A stretch of 64,000 nucleotides of DNA. It comes from Bacteroidaceae bacterium. Its GTDB lineage: Bacteria > Bacteroidota > Bacteroidia > Bacteroidales > Bacteroidaceae. The DNA lies in assembly GCA_017962495.1 (NCBI GenBank), contig JAGCVH010000075.1, forward strand, positions 30,374 to 94,373, in the 5' to 3' direction. Positions 8,200-18,000 of this stretch are shown here, piece by piece (the first letter of the stretch is position 1; every line of letters starts with the position of its first letter). The translations under genes were made by a program, and so were the position numbers. Under the pieces are notes generated by a model that was not told where the DNA came from, made no database searches, and saw only the letters and a program-made list of their open reading frames with translations.

Positions 8200-8310
8200 T
8201 GTCAAATGGTAAATGGTAAATGTATAATGTTTAATGTCAAATGTTGGGTTTAGGCATACAAATTTACAAAATAAATGGTAAATGGTAAATGGTAAATGGT
8301 AATTATTTAC
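8200..8310. repeat. AT-rich microsatellite words in the kbl/tdh divergent promoter region
   Basis: Runs of AAATGGTAAATGG and of TAATGTTTAATGTCAAATG fill the space between the two divergent genes. TAAATTTG on the minus strand (8266-8259) and TATTTTTG on the plus strand (8311-8318) are candidate -7 boxes for kbl and the dehydrogenase. Confidence 0.6.
8259..8266 (-). promoter_or_regulatory. Putative -7 box of kbl
   Basis: TAAATTTG on the minus strand fits TAnnTTTG; it lies 84 bp before the kbl ATG. No clear -33 TTTG at the usual distance. Confidence 0.35.
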
Positions 8311-8318
8311 TATTTTTG
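8311..8318 (+). promoter_or_regulatory. Putative -7 box of the threonine dehydrogenase gene
   Basis: TATTTTTG fits TAnnTTTG and lies 33 bp before the ATG at 8352. The sequence upstream is a GGTAAAT microsatellite with no TTTG. Confidence 0.4.
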
Positions 8319-8351
8319 TCCTGTTAAAACAAGATTAATTCTAATTATACG

Positions 8352-9305
8352 ATGAAAAACATTCTGGTAATTGGTTCGACGGGTCAGATCGGTTCGGAGC
8401 TAACTCGCGTGTTGAGAGAAAGTTATGGTGGAAGCCATGTTGTTGCAGGCTATATTGTGGGTGCAGAACCTAAGGCCGACCTACTTGAAGGCGGTCCTGC
8501 CGCTATTGCCGACGTTATGGATGGGCAACACATTGCCGACGTGGTGAAGGAGTATCAGATAGATACCATCTACAATCTGGCAGCACTGCTGAGTGTGGTT
8601 GCAGAGTCGCGTCCTCGCCTGGCATGGAAGATTGGCATCGACGGATTGTGGAAAGTGCTTGAGGTGGCTCGCGAACACCATTGTGCCGTATTTACACCAA
8701 GTTCGATAGGTTCGTTTGGTGCCGATACGCCTCACGACATGACTCCGCAGGACACCATACAGCGTCCGCGTACTATCTATGGCATCTCCAAGGTAACGAC
8801 GGAACTCCTTAGCGACTACTATCATTTGAAGTATGGCGTCGATACACGTTCCGTTCGCTTCCCGGGACTCATCTCATGGAAGACCCTCCCAGGTGGAGGC
8901 ACAACGGACTATGCCGTCGACATCTATTATAGTGCCGTCAAAGGGGAGAAGTTTGTTTGCCCCATTGCCAAAGGAACCCTGATGGATATGATGTATATGC
9001 CCGATGCCCTGAAAGCTGCCGTTAGCATCATGGAAGCCGATGCTTCGCGTCTGGTACATCACAATGGCTTCAATGTGGCTTCGATGAGCTTCGACCCCGA
9101 TACCATCTTCCAAGCCATACGCAAATATAAGCCCGAGTTCGAAATGGAATACGATGTCGATCCCTTGCGCCAGTCCATTGCCGACTCGTGGCCTAATAAG
9201 ATGGATGACTCATGTGCAAGGAACGAGTGGGATTGGAAACCCGACTACGACCTTGATGCCATGACGGTGGACATGCTGAAACACCTCGAGCAGAAACTGC
9301 TTTAA
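8352..9305 (+). CDS. L-threonine 3-dehydrogenase, short-chain (SDR) type
   Basis: 317 residues of the extended SDR fold: NAD-binding ILVIGSTGQIGSEL at the start, TIYNLAALLSVVAESRP, TPSSIGSFGADTP and the catalytic YGISK. SVRFPGLISWKTLPGGGTTDYA and DMMYMPDALKA are typical of the SDR threonine dehydrogenases found in Bacteroidetes and animals, which oxidise threonine to 2-amino-3-oxobutanoate using NAD+. Its divergent partner kbl uses that product. The motif set alone would also allow a generic NAD-dependent epimerase; the kbl context supports threonine dehydrogenase. Confidence 0.85.
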   Translation: MKNILVIGSTGQIGSELTRVLRESYGGSHVVAGYIVGAEPKADLLEGGPAAIADVMDGQHIADVVKEYQIDTIYNLAALLSVVAESRPRLAWKIGIDGLWKVLEVAREHHCAVFTPSSIGSFGADTPHDMTPQDTIQRPRTIYGISKVTTELLSDYYHLKYGVDTRSVRFPGLISWKTLPGGGTTDYAVDIYYSAVKGEKFVCPIAKGTLMDMMYMPDALKAAVSIMEADASRLVHHNGFNVASMSFDPDTIFQAIRKYKPEFEMEYDVDPLRQSIADSWPNKMDDSCARNEWDWKPDYDLDAMTVDMLKHLEQKLL

Positions 9306-9324
9306 GCATAATACAATACACACT

Positions 9325-11757
9325 ATGAGACGACTCCTCCTTGGCCTCCTGGCCCTGTACCTGTCGTTGCTTCCTGCGGCGCTGTTCGCCCAGGAGGGCA
9401 ACACCTATATCATGCACTCAAGCGGATTGTTCCTTGGCAAAGATGCCAGTGGAGACAGGGGTTCCATCTTCGATAAGACATCGGCACAAGTGAAAGAACT
9501 CGAGCTGATGCCGAACGACGATGGTACATTACTTATAGCCTATCCCAATGGCGAGGGACACTTGTATCTGACCCTCGACGGAAGTTGGAATACGACTTTC
9601 CTTGCTGATGCAACGACGGATAATGCACACTTCACCCTTGAGACCTCTGGCGAATATGTGAAGTTCCACTGCAAGGCAAATAGTAAATATCTGGGTACTG
9701 ATAACACGACGAGTGGAAGCCACGTCTATGCCGACAAGGATGGTTCGAAGGCCCTGCACTTGTGGCGCCTTGCAAAGTCGAAAGACGAGGAACCTCCCGT
9801 TGACACACTTAAGTACTTTGTCAACACTGCCTCCCGTCTGCAGACCAACGAAGGATGGGGCGTCTCCCTTTGCTGGTGGGCAAACATGTGTGGAAAGTGG
9901 GATGATAAGAAGATAGACCAAATCATCGACTGGCTTGTATCGCCGACAGGACTCAACTACAACATCTTCCGCTATAACATAGGCGGAGGCGACGACCCGC
10001 AGAATCGTAATTGCACACCCCATCACATGGGCAGTGGCAAGGGATTGCGTGCAGAGATGGAAGGTTTCAAGGATTCTTCTGACGACACCTATCATTGGGA
10101 CAGGGATGCCGCACAAAGGAAGATAATGCTGAAGATACGCGAAAAGCGACCTGACGCCATATTCGAGGCTTTCAGCAACTCTGCTCCCTACTACATGACC
10201 TATAGCGGATGCGTTGCAGGAAACGCTGATGGGGGTAAGGACGATCTGAAGCCAGAGTATTACGAGGAGTTTGCCCACTATCTGGTGGATGTATGCAAAC
10301 ATTATTACGATGAATATGGCATCGTCTTCAAGACACTCGAACCCTTCAACGAACCCAATACCAGCTATTGGTATGCAAGTGGGGTGCAGGAGGGATGCCA
10401 CTTCGACTATGCGTCGCAGATTGCTTTCCTGCGAGTCTTGGCACCTATTCTCAAGGAGTCGGGTCTGCCTACCGTCATTTCTGCAAGTGACGAAACGAAT
10501 ACCGGCACGTCAGTAGGCGGATTCAGGGCCTATCAGGATGCAGGTGTCATGGATTTGGTAGGACAATGGAATGCACATACCTATTCCGCCTCGACGAAAG
10601 ACCGTTCGCAGGTTGGCGTTCTGGCACGTAATGCCAAGAAGATGCTTTGGATGAGTGAAACGGGTAGTGGAGGAAGTGGCATAGGAGGCAATCTGAGCCT
10701 CATGCAAAGGGCTATCGATGATATCCGATATATTATGCCTGAGGCATGGATTGATTGGCAATATGTGGAGGAGAACGGGGACCAGTGGTGTACCGTGAGG
10801 GGAAGCTTTTCTCAGCAAACTTATCAGAAGGTGAGGAGCTATTATGTCCATCAGCAACTTACCCGCTTCATCCCTGTCGGATATCGGTATGTAACGAGTC
10901 ACAAAGGCACTACTCTGGCAGCTATCAACCCTGCTGTCGACTCCCTCATCCTAGTCGCAATTAACGAACAGACTATGCCTGTAGTGCATCGTGCCAAATT
11001 GCTCTTTGCCACTCCCGCTTCTCGCACCATCCGTGCATGGAGAACCACAGAAAGTGAGAACCTGAAGATGGTTAGCATGGTAAAGCAGGAGGAAGACGGA
11101 ACACTTGCTTTCGAGATGCCTGGGCAGAGCATTGTCACCCTGGTGATTCCTATTAGTGATGCCACGGAGATAGATGAGGAGGTGCAGGTGGATCAGGCCT
11201 ATCTCATTCAGCCTCAGTATAATCCCGAGGTGGCACTTACGGCTAATGCCAGTGGAAGTCTCACGATAGAGTCGTTAGACTTGGGCGATAATCAGGTGTG
11301 GATGTTGCGTCAGGAAGGTGGAAAACTTGTCCTGCAGAACGCAGAAGGGCGATATATCAACGACGGTGGTTCGTCTTACGCCATGCGTCTCGTGGATAAA
11401 GCCTCGCAAGCCAGTAGTATAGATGTTGTTGCCCTTGACCCTTACTTCTGTCGCATTATGACGGATGGCGTGAAGGCCTTCGACCTGAATCGCGAGGCAT
11501 ATAGTGCTGGCACGCAGGTGGGGCATTATGAATATGGCAATAGCGTATCGGCGGGACACCGCAATTGGCGGCTCACTCCCGTTCCGACAAAGGGTGGGGA
11601 AGACGCCATCGGCGATATAGAGCAGGAAGTAGGGAATGGAAGATTGCGGAGTAGTAAGTCCTACAACCTTCTGGGGCAACCCGTCGACGCCTCATATCGA
11701 GGCATAGTTGTCAAGGTTGGTGCTGACGGAAAGATTCGCAAGCAGATCCAGAAGTAA
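9325..11757 (+). CDS. Secreted GH30-like glycoside hydrolase with lectin-like modules and sorting tail
   Basis: 810 residues. A signal peptide (LLLGLLALYLSLLPAALFAQ) is followed by a lectin-like module (about 25-155: HLYLTLDGSW, SKYLGTDNT), then a clan A TIM barrel starting WGVSLCWWANMCGKW, with acid/base Glu in LEPFNEPNTSYW (about 341) and nucleophile Glu in WMSETGSGG (about 444). WWAN and the FNEPN/SETG pair suggest GH30, perhaps endo-beta-1,6-galactanase-like. A second ricin-like module covers about 622-752. The end (SYNLLGQPVDASYRGIVVK) is the same kind of tail as in four neighbours and suggests type IX secretion. It starts 20 bp after the dehydrogenase gene. Confidence 0.75.
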   Translation: MRRLLLGLLALYLSLLPAALFAQEGNTYIMHSSGLFLGKDASGDRGSIFDKTSAQVKELELMPNDDGTLLIAYPNGEGHLYLTLDGSWNTTFLADATTDNAHFTLETSGEYVKFHCKANSKYLGTDNTTSGSHVYADKDGSKALHLWRLAKSKDEEPPVDTLKYFVNTASRLQTNEGWGVSLCWWANMCGKWDDKKIDQIIDWLVSPTGLNYNIFRYNIGGGDDPQNRNCTPHHMGSGKGLRAEMEGFKDSSDDTYHWDRDAAQRKIMLKIREKRPDAIFEAFSNSAPYYMTYSGCVAGNADGGKDDLKPEYYEEFAHYLVDVCKHYYDEYGIVFKTLEPFNEPNTSYWYASGVQEGCHFDYASQIAFLRVLAPILKESGLPTVISASDETNTGTSVGGFRAYQDAGVMDLVGQWNAHTYSASTKDRSQVGVLARNAKKMLWMSETGSGGSGIGGNLSLMQRAIDDIRYIMPEAWIDWQYVEENGDQWCTVRGSFSQQTYQKVRSYYVHQQLTRFIPVGYRYVTSHKGTTLAAINPAVDSLILVAINEQTMPVVHRAKLLFATPASRTIRAWRTTESENLKMVSMVKQEEDGTLAFEMPGQSIVTLVIPISDATEIDEEVQVDQAYLIQPQYNPEVALTANASGSLTIESLDLGDNQVWMLRQEGGKLVLQNAEGRYINDGGSSYAMRLVDKASQASSIDVVALDPYFCRIMTDGVKAFDLNREAYSAGTQVGHYEYGNSVSAGHRNWRLTPVPTKGGEDAIGDIEQEVGNGRLRSSKSYNLLGQPVDASYRGIVVKVGADGKIRKQIQK

Positions 11758-11760
11758 TGG

Positions 11761-12012
11761 TATAATATTACGTCGTTCCCAGATTGTACAATCTCCGGCA
11801 CAAGGTTGTACAATCCCCAATTCAAGATAATACAATCATCGGCTAAAGGTTCCTTTTCCTTTAGCCGATGAACTTATATTCGGGTGTTGTAAACCCTAAG
11901 GGCTTCCGCATTAAGCCCTGAGGGCTTCTGAGTTAAGACCTAAGGCCTTATTGCATCGAACCTATGTTCGAGGAGCATCGTACCTATATTCGAGTCGCCT
12001 CGAACCTAAGCC
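11761..12012. repeat. 22-bp-period array of variable palindromes, 11-12 units
   Basis: Short dyads follow one another with centres at about 11787.5, 11809.5, 11831.5, 11853.5, 11875.5, 11898, 11920, 11942, 11963.5, 11985.5 and 12007.5, that is every 22 bp. Arms differ: GATTGTACAATC, AAGCCCTGAGGGCTT, TCGAACCTATGTTCGA and TCGTACCTATATTCGA, plus one long hairpin with arms CATCGGCTAAAGG / CCTTTAGCCGATG. The TAATATTA palindrome just after the GH30-like gene may be a twelfth unit. The array fills the gap between two convergent genes and shows no open frame. Confidence 0.85.
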
Positions 12013-14850
12013 TTATTTCACTACAATCTTTTTCCCGTCGCGAATGTATATGCCTTTCGTCGAAGCTTTGATTACGCGTCGTCCTTGCAGGTCATAGAGC
12101 TGAGAACCATTGTGAATGCCAGCTTTGCCATTCTCTATCGACTCTATGCCGTCGTACAAAGCATCGTAATAGCGAGGGAATGCCTGTGCTTCCTCTTCGG
12201 TATAAGGTTGCTCTGCCGTGTGTCCCCGAGTTACGCTGAGGTCGGTAATAATGGTTCGTCCACTGGCATCATTACCCGATGTGTAAGCCTCTGTTTCCAA
12301 GGTGAATCGGTCGCCCTTCGGGAGTCGGATAAAGAAGTCTAAGGTCTGCGGCACTTGTCCGTTGCCTCCATCCACACTTGGCGTTCCATAGGCCTTGGCA
12401 AAGAGGAAGTCTTCCTTCGGACACTGCATCACACCCTGAGGCAAATAACGACTTCGCAGGTAAAGCGTATTATCTGTGTTAGCCACATTTCGGCGTACGG
12501 TGATGGTAGCAAAGTAGATGCCATCCTCGGGTGCAGTAAAGACGATGGCAGGGGAGGAGTCCTTGATGGTGACACCTGTGGTGCAAGGATGGAAGTGACC
12601 TGTCGAGGAGACAAAGCAATACTCGTTGGCACGATACCAGGCATTGCCTCGCTCTGCGGCAGAACCGCATTTACCCTTGTTGTCATATGTGGTGAATCGT
12701 TCGTAAGTACCCGCGTCGATGTTATAGGCATAGTATCCCCAAGGCGAGTCGTCGTTTTTCTCTATGGCAGGAGCCGATGTCGTGATGTCCTTACCCACTT
12801 CTGTCCAGAAGAGACGATAATTGCCCTCTGCGTTGTAGTCAACTGTTACGCGACTCTTCTCCACAGCTTGCCAAGCACGCTGCATATAGTATACATAGGT
12901 GTGGGCGAGATTCATGTTCAGCTTGTTGGCATTAATCACACCCTCTGCTTCTGAGATGATGGCAAGCAGGGCGTCGATGCTGCTCTGGCTCACCTGACCC
13001 ATCTCGGTTCCGGGAGTCTCTTTGCCGATGCGTTCGCGATAGGCTGCAATGCTGTCGGAAAGCATGAGGGTGATGTCGCCTTCAAGGATAATGCTGTCGG
13101 AATTAATCTCATCTGGCATCAAGAACCATTGTCGGTTCTGGCTGGTTTGATTCTTCTCGTTGCTTTCCCACGCAATGAGGGGTGTGCCATTATCCGACAA
13201 TCCATCTGAGACATTGGCAGTTCGCACGTGGGCCTTATTTATAATGTTGAAGTAGTCGTTGTCCTCGTCTGCCAGAACAATTTGCCAGAGCTGTGCGTCA
13301 CTGGTCTCTTCGGGTTCCACAAGGTCGAGTTGTGTCTTCAGCGTTTCGGACGATTCGTTCAGGGCAAGGCCGCTGGCACGATTGATTATTTGATAGAATT
13401 CTCCCACACGGCGAATACTCCATTGCTGAGTTCGACGGCTCTCGTCGAGACTCCACAGACATGCTTTCGAACCCGTAGAAAGGGCTTCGCCTTCAACATC
13501 GAAGAGAGTGCCAACGCCTGCACTCTTGATGCGGTAGTAATAATTGGATATGAGCTGGAAGTCGGTTACATCCGTGATTTCCGAAGTGGCTCGTGTCTGG
13601 AACTCATTGTCGAGAAATGCCGTGTGTGCGGTAATGAAGTTCTTCAAGTCATCGACGTATTCCTGATAGGTGGAATGCAAAACGCGTTCGTTATAGACTC
13701 GCGTGGAGATGCCATATTTCTCGAAGTTCAGGGCTTGCGATTCTTGAAGCACATTTGCCATACTATCGACAGCATGGAGTAAGTGTTGCTCTATTCCTTT
13801 CTCCTTTAGTTCGTTCCAACGGTTTAAGATGAGTTGGCGGAACCAGGGGTCTCGCCACATGCGGACAAACCATACTCGGGCTGCTCCATAGGCGTCGTTT
13901 ACCATTAGCAATCGGGAGGTGTCGCCCTTGCGTGTGTCATTGCCGTATGCTATGTCATAGTCCCAGAGCGGTCCGAAATATAGCTTCTGGTCGTTGGCCT
14001 TCTTATAAAGATAGGTAGAAAAGAATCCGTCGATGTTGGCACATAGTTCTGTGCAGATGTAAAGGTTGGCAAGGGAAACGGAGTCCACTAATGCCCTGTA
14101 GCCCTTCTTCTCATCGCGGAAGTCGCTGCTATATAGTGCGGTTTCGAATCTGTCTATCCACGCCTTCACATAGGCTTCTTGTTGTGCTGTGATTTCCCCG
14201 TCCTTGGGCTTATGGATTCGGATAGGTACCATCTTCCTGCTGGTAGTCACAATCTTGTGGTCCTCCCATCCATCTGATTCCAGGAAGAATCCTTCACTTG
14301 GTTCCTCGCCCTCTTGCAACTCGGCAGGTGTGTCCACATCAAGTCTTCCTTCTGTGGCATCGGGGTGGTCCGTGATTTGGTAAGTTCCCACGTATGTGTC
14401 ATTAAGCACGAGATCGACGAAGCGTGCACCAGGGCAAAAGGGCATTCCCACGAAGCGGGCCATAACACAAGAGGTGAGTGCATTACGCATCAAGGTCTTG
14501 TCGAAATGATTTGCCATCAGTACCCAATTCTGTGCGGAGGCTCCTTCTTCGCCTAACAAGGCAACTTTCTTGGAGAACTTCAGACGATAAGCCTTCTTTG
14601 TGGCTCCTGCCGAACTATAGGTGGAATTGCCACGACATCTAATTCTCAGGCCTGTTAATACTTCGGTCTTGTCGCCATCAACAACCTTCCACGTTGCCAT
14701 GACAAAGTCTTTCTTACTTGTCACAGCAGTTTTGTTGGTAGTGTTGATATAGACTGTTGGCAGGTTGGTTAATTGTTTCAGTGCTTCTGCACCAACTTTG
14801 CTCCCACACAGAACAAGGAGCATAAGGAATAGGGTAATAAAACGCTTCAT
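12013..14850 (-). CDS. Secreted CotH-kinase family protein with ricin-like domain and sorting tail
   Basis: 945 residues with a signal peptide (FITLFLMLLVLCGSKVGAEA). LRIRCRGNSTY, KKAYRLKFSKK, WVLMANHFDKTLMRNAL, LVLNDTYVGTYQITDHP and LYFGPLWDYDIAYGND (about 293-305) are the CotH-kinase signature; the last carries the metal-binding Asp residues. CotH proteins of this fold phosphorylate spore-coat proteins in Bacillus; the substrate in Bacteroidales is unknown. A ricin-like stretch (about 455-575: WSIRRVGEFYQIINRASGLAL) follows, then a beta-rich region, and the tail YDLQGRRVIKASTKGIYIRD shared with neighbouring surface proteins. A TTTG-N19-TAATTTTG promoter precedes it. Confidence 0.85.
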   Translation of the reverse strand: MKRFITLFLMLLVLCGSKVGAEALKQLTNLPTVYINTTNKTAVTSKKDFVMATWKVVDGDKTEVLTGLRIRCRGNSTYSSAGATKKAYRLKFSKKVALLGEEGASAQNWVLMANHFDKTLMRNALTSCVMARFVGMPFCPGARFVDLVLNDTYVGTYQITDHPDATEGRLDVDTPAELQEGEEPSEGFFLESDGWEDHKIVTTSRKMVPIRIHKPKDGEITAQQEAYVKAWIDRFETALYSSDFRDEKKGYRALVDSVSLANLYICTELCANIDGFFSTYLYKKANDQKLYFGPLWDYDIAYGNDTRKGDTSRLLMVNDAYGAARVWFVRMWRDPWFRQLILNRWNELKEKGIEQHLLHAVDSMANVLQESQALNFEKYGISTRVYNERVLHSTYQEYVDDLKNFITAHTAFLDNEFQTRATSEITDVTDFQLISNYYYRIKSAGVGTLFDVEGEALSTGSKACLWSLDESRRTQQWSIRRVGEFYQIINRASGLALNESSETLKTQLDLVEPEETSDAQLWQIVLADEDNDYFNIINKAHVRTANVSDGLSDNGTPLIAWESNEKNQTSQNRQWFLMPDEINSDSIILEGDITLMLSDSIAAYRERIGKETPGTEMGQVSQSSIDALLAIISEAEGVINANKLNMNLAHTYVYYMQRAWQAVEKSRVTVDYNAEGNYRLFWTEVGKDITTSAPAIEKNDDSPWGYYAYNIDAGTYERFTTYDNKGKCGSAAERGNAWYRANEYCFVSSTGHFHPCTTGVTIKDSSPAIVFTAPEDGIYFATITVRRNVANTDNTLYLRSRYLPQGVMQCPKEDFLFAKAYGTPSVDGGNGQVPQTLDFFIRLPKGDRFTLETEAYTSGNDASGRTIITDLSVTRGHTAEQPYTEEEAQAFPRYYDALYDGIESIENGKAGIHNGSQLYDLQGRRVIKASTKGIYIRDGKKIVVK

Positions 14851-14877
14851 TATTGTTGTTAATTATGTTTCCGTACA

Positions 14878-14908
14878 CAAAATTACAAATAATTCGTCAA
14901 ACGCCAAA
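14878..14908 (-). promoter_or_regulatory. Promoter of the CotH-kinase gene
   Basis: TTTG (14908-14905) and TAATTTTG (14885-14878) are 19 bp apart on the minus strand, matching the Bacteroidetes consensus. The leader would be about 20-25 bases. Confidence 0.65.
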
Positions 14909-14993
14909 CTCTAAACAGAAAATGTTAAATACAACGACGTCAGTTATTAAAGTTCATCGTTCAAAGGCTTACGTATGTATCTTTATAACTGCA

Positions 14994-15021
14994 AGAAGCT
15001 GCACCCTAAGATACAGCTTCT
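14994..15021 (-). terminator. Weak terminator-like hairpin after the Calx-beta giant gene
   Basis: AGAAGCTG and CAGCTTCT form an 8-bp stem with a 12-base loop, 30 bp past the stop codon at 15051. The run after the stem is not T-rich, so termination strength is doubtful. Confidence 0.35.
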
Positions 15022-15050
15022 CGCGTTAGTATGCGTCGTGTCGTTAACTA

Positions 15051-18000
15051 TTATTTAATGACAACGCGATGTCCGTTCATGATGTAGATACCCTTCGGGA
15101 GATTTCTCAATTCCTTAGCAGAGGTTCCAGCCGGGCGAACAAGTTTACCATCAATGCTGTAAATAGCGTTGCTGATGTTGCTGTTCTCATCCACATCAAC
15201 GATAATGGTCTCAATCTCATCCTCAATCTTTACTCCAACTCGCTTAGCAAGACCTTCAATGTCGGCGTGGAAGTATCCGCGGAATCGACCTGTTGGAACA
15301 TTGGCACTTGCATCTACATAGTAGAGTAGATCGCTGGAGATGTAGTAGTAACCAGCATCCTTGGGAACTGATTCTACAACATATGAACCAATGAAGCTTA
15401 CGCCTTCCTCAATTGTGTCGATAGGACGATCTCCTTCTGGCTCTTCAATGCTGGTGCCAAGGATGTCGAATAACGAAGTCTTGGTTTCACCATTTGCAAC
15501 AAGACTATTCGACATTAGAATACCTGGTTTGATGAGGTAGGGGATATTAGCCTTCATCTGATTAACCAGAGAGAAGTGCATCAGTTCACCTTCCATACTG
15601 GTAAGGCGAGCAACCTTTGTTCCTGTTCCGAATACCTCCCCAGGATTGTTTACGTCACAAGGCAGACAGATGGTATTCCACGAACCCTTGCGGAAGGAAC
15701 GTTGCAACTTCACGTTAGCCAATTCAATGGCTTCTGGTATGTAGTCCTTGGTGTCTTGAAGGATTACACTTACAGGCGACAGATCCTTGTAGTCAATAAC
15801 GATGGTTGCATCTCCTGTTACCGTGTGGTCATATTCATCTCCATCAATTTCTTCCTCGTCTACAACGAATCCGATAATACGATATCCTTCATTGGCAGTT
15901 GCCTTCAGGTTAAGCACAGTTCCGTATTCATAGATACCCGAACCGATGTTAACTTCTCCAACGGCTGTTGGCATCACGACGTTCACCATATAGGTCTTTG
16001 GTTTGAAGACGGCAACAAGGTTATACGTCTTGTTCAGTTCTACGGTAATGCTTGGGTCGGTGCTGATACGTTCCAACTCGTCTACATTGATTGAAGCTCC
16101 CGTAGCCTTTGCAAACCGTTTACCCTTTACGCCCGAAGTTCCGCCATTGCCAGATGGATTTAATGCCCAGTAGTCGAAGTTATAGCCTTCGTTGGCAGTT
16201 GCTGTCATAGTAACGTTGTTACCATATTCTTGGTCACCACTCGAAGCACCTGTACTGGTTTGAATAGTACCTGCATCCTCAGGCCATGGAGATACATTGT
16301 AATGAACCAATCCGTCCTTGAAGAGCATCCACTTCACTTGTTTGCCATTGAAGCCGAGGAAGCCTTCCTTATCCATGATACTATCGGTCTTAACTTGCAG
16401 GATATAGTATCCATTCTCGCTCAGAGCACTGGTGTTCAGACGGAAGATACTGTCGTTCTCCACCATAGTGATAGGTATGGCAGTGTTTTGTTTTTCTCCT
16501 TCGTAGCGTAGCACGATGTCATCGCGATTGAAGGTCGTGACCTCAATAGGTTTGTTAAATGTAACGGTCAACTGATCGATAACAGTCTCTGCAATATCCT
16601 TCTCATCAGGCACAGTCTCAATGCTTGTCACGTCGAGACGCAAATCGGGAGTAGGTTCAAACTCAATGATGTAGCTGAAGGTCTTAGGACCGCTGGCGTA
16701 GTCCACAATGTGAAGCTTGTTTTCAGCAACTGGGTCGAAGCCGTCCTGCATAGTCCATTGTGTCGTCCAGAAGTTCTCGGGATCGATATCTTCACCTGTG
16801 TTTTCGTCCTTGATAGAGAGAATCTTGGAAGAACCACCTGTTGGGTCAGAAACAGCTGTATAGAACCATTCCTTTTGAGGAACGGTTACTCTTACACGCC
16901 ACTTCGAATCACCAAGGGCTGTTATAGTGGTAATTGAGGATAACGTCTTCAAGTCTTCGTCCTCTCCATTCGAGAAGTAGATGTGGTCGGGTTCAGCATG
17001 TCCGTCTTCCACATCGTTACAAACCCAAGCACGATACTTTTGTTCGCCGAAACGTGCATTCACGCTATGGATAAGTTCGTGGATGGTTACCTGGTCGAGT
17101 AACGAGAGGTCGGGGTTGCCATAGCTGGTAACATGTGTTACACTTACGTCATAACTTGTGAAGTGACCAAGCAGTGTACATGTCAAATCCCAAGTTGCAT
17201 ATGAGCTACCTCCAGCAGGTATATCGCCAAATTGTGTAGCAATCAGTGAATCCAAAGCCATAGCCTTTTCTCCACCATTCAAGCTACTGCTTACAATGGC
17301 AAAGTCAACGGCAAGTCCCTTCTCGTTCTCCACAATCTTCGGTTGTTTAGTCATCATGCGAACGTTCGTAGCTTCACCCTTACCCTTGTTGTGGATGAGT
17401 ACAGTGAACTCAGCAGGAATGATAGGTTCGACTTCCTCGGTTAGCGGGTTGTCTCCATAGATGTCGCGTTGCATGAAGTACGTCAAATCAAGTTCAGGAG
17501 AAGGCTTCACTTGCAGGCTGACAGGATAAAGTGCACGAGTTTGATAGGTATCACCATCGTTCCATGACAGATTACCACCAAATGAGTAGGTCGTTAACGA
17601 ATCTGGTGCTGCATATTTAGTTGGAATAAAGAGCACGGTAGCCACACCCTTAGCATTTGGCCCTAATCTCCAGGGACCTTCAGTTGTGCCTTCAAATCCC
17701 GTAATGCTTTCAAAGTTTATTTGGAATTCATGACTAGTGGCTTGTTCGCCAAGTAGATTTTGTACAATAACCTCGAGTTCAATATTCGTTAGATTATTTG
17801 TTGTCGCATTGTCTACTGTCAGAGTTCCTCGGAAGGCCTGACGGGTGAGAACAAGTTTTTGTTCAATTTCTAGTTTTACAGTTGCACAAGTATTTGAAGA
17901 TGCTCCTTCAAAGTATTCAAGTCGTGCTGCATTGATGGCAACTAGTAACTCTTCCCAACTAATGAATCCAAGATCTACCAGTACCTGATTACATGAATCA

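Noticed and set aside
11761-12012. The regular spacing suggested a CRISPR array
   Set aside because: CRISPR repeats are identical and spacers differ; here every unit differs in the dyad arms, there are no constant repeats and no cas genes.
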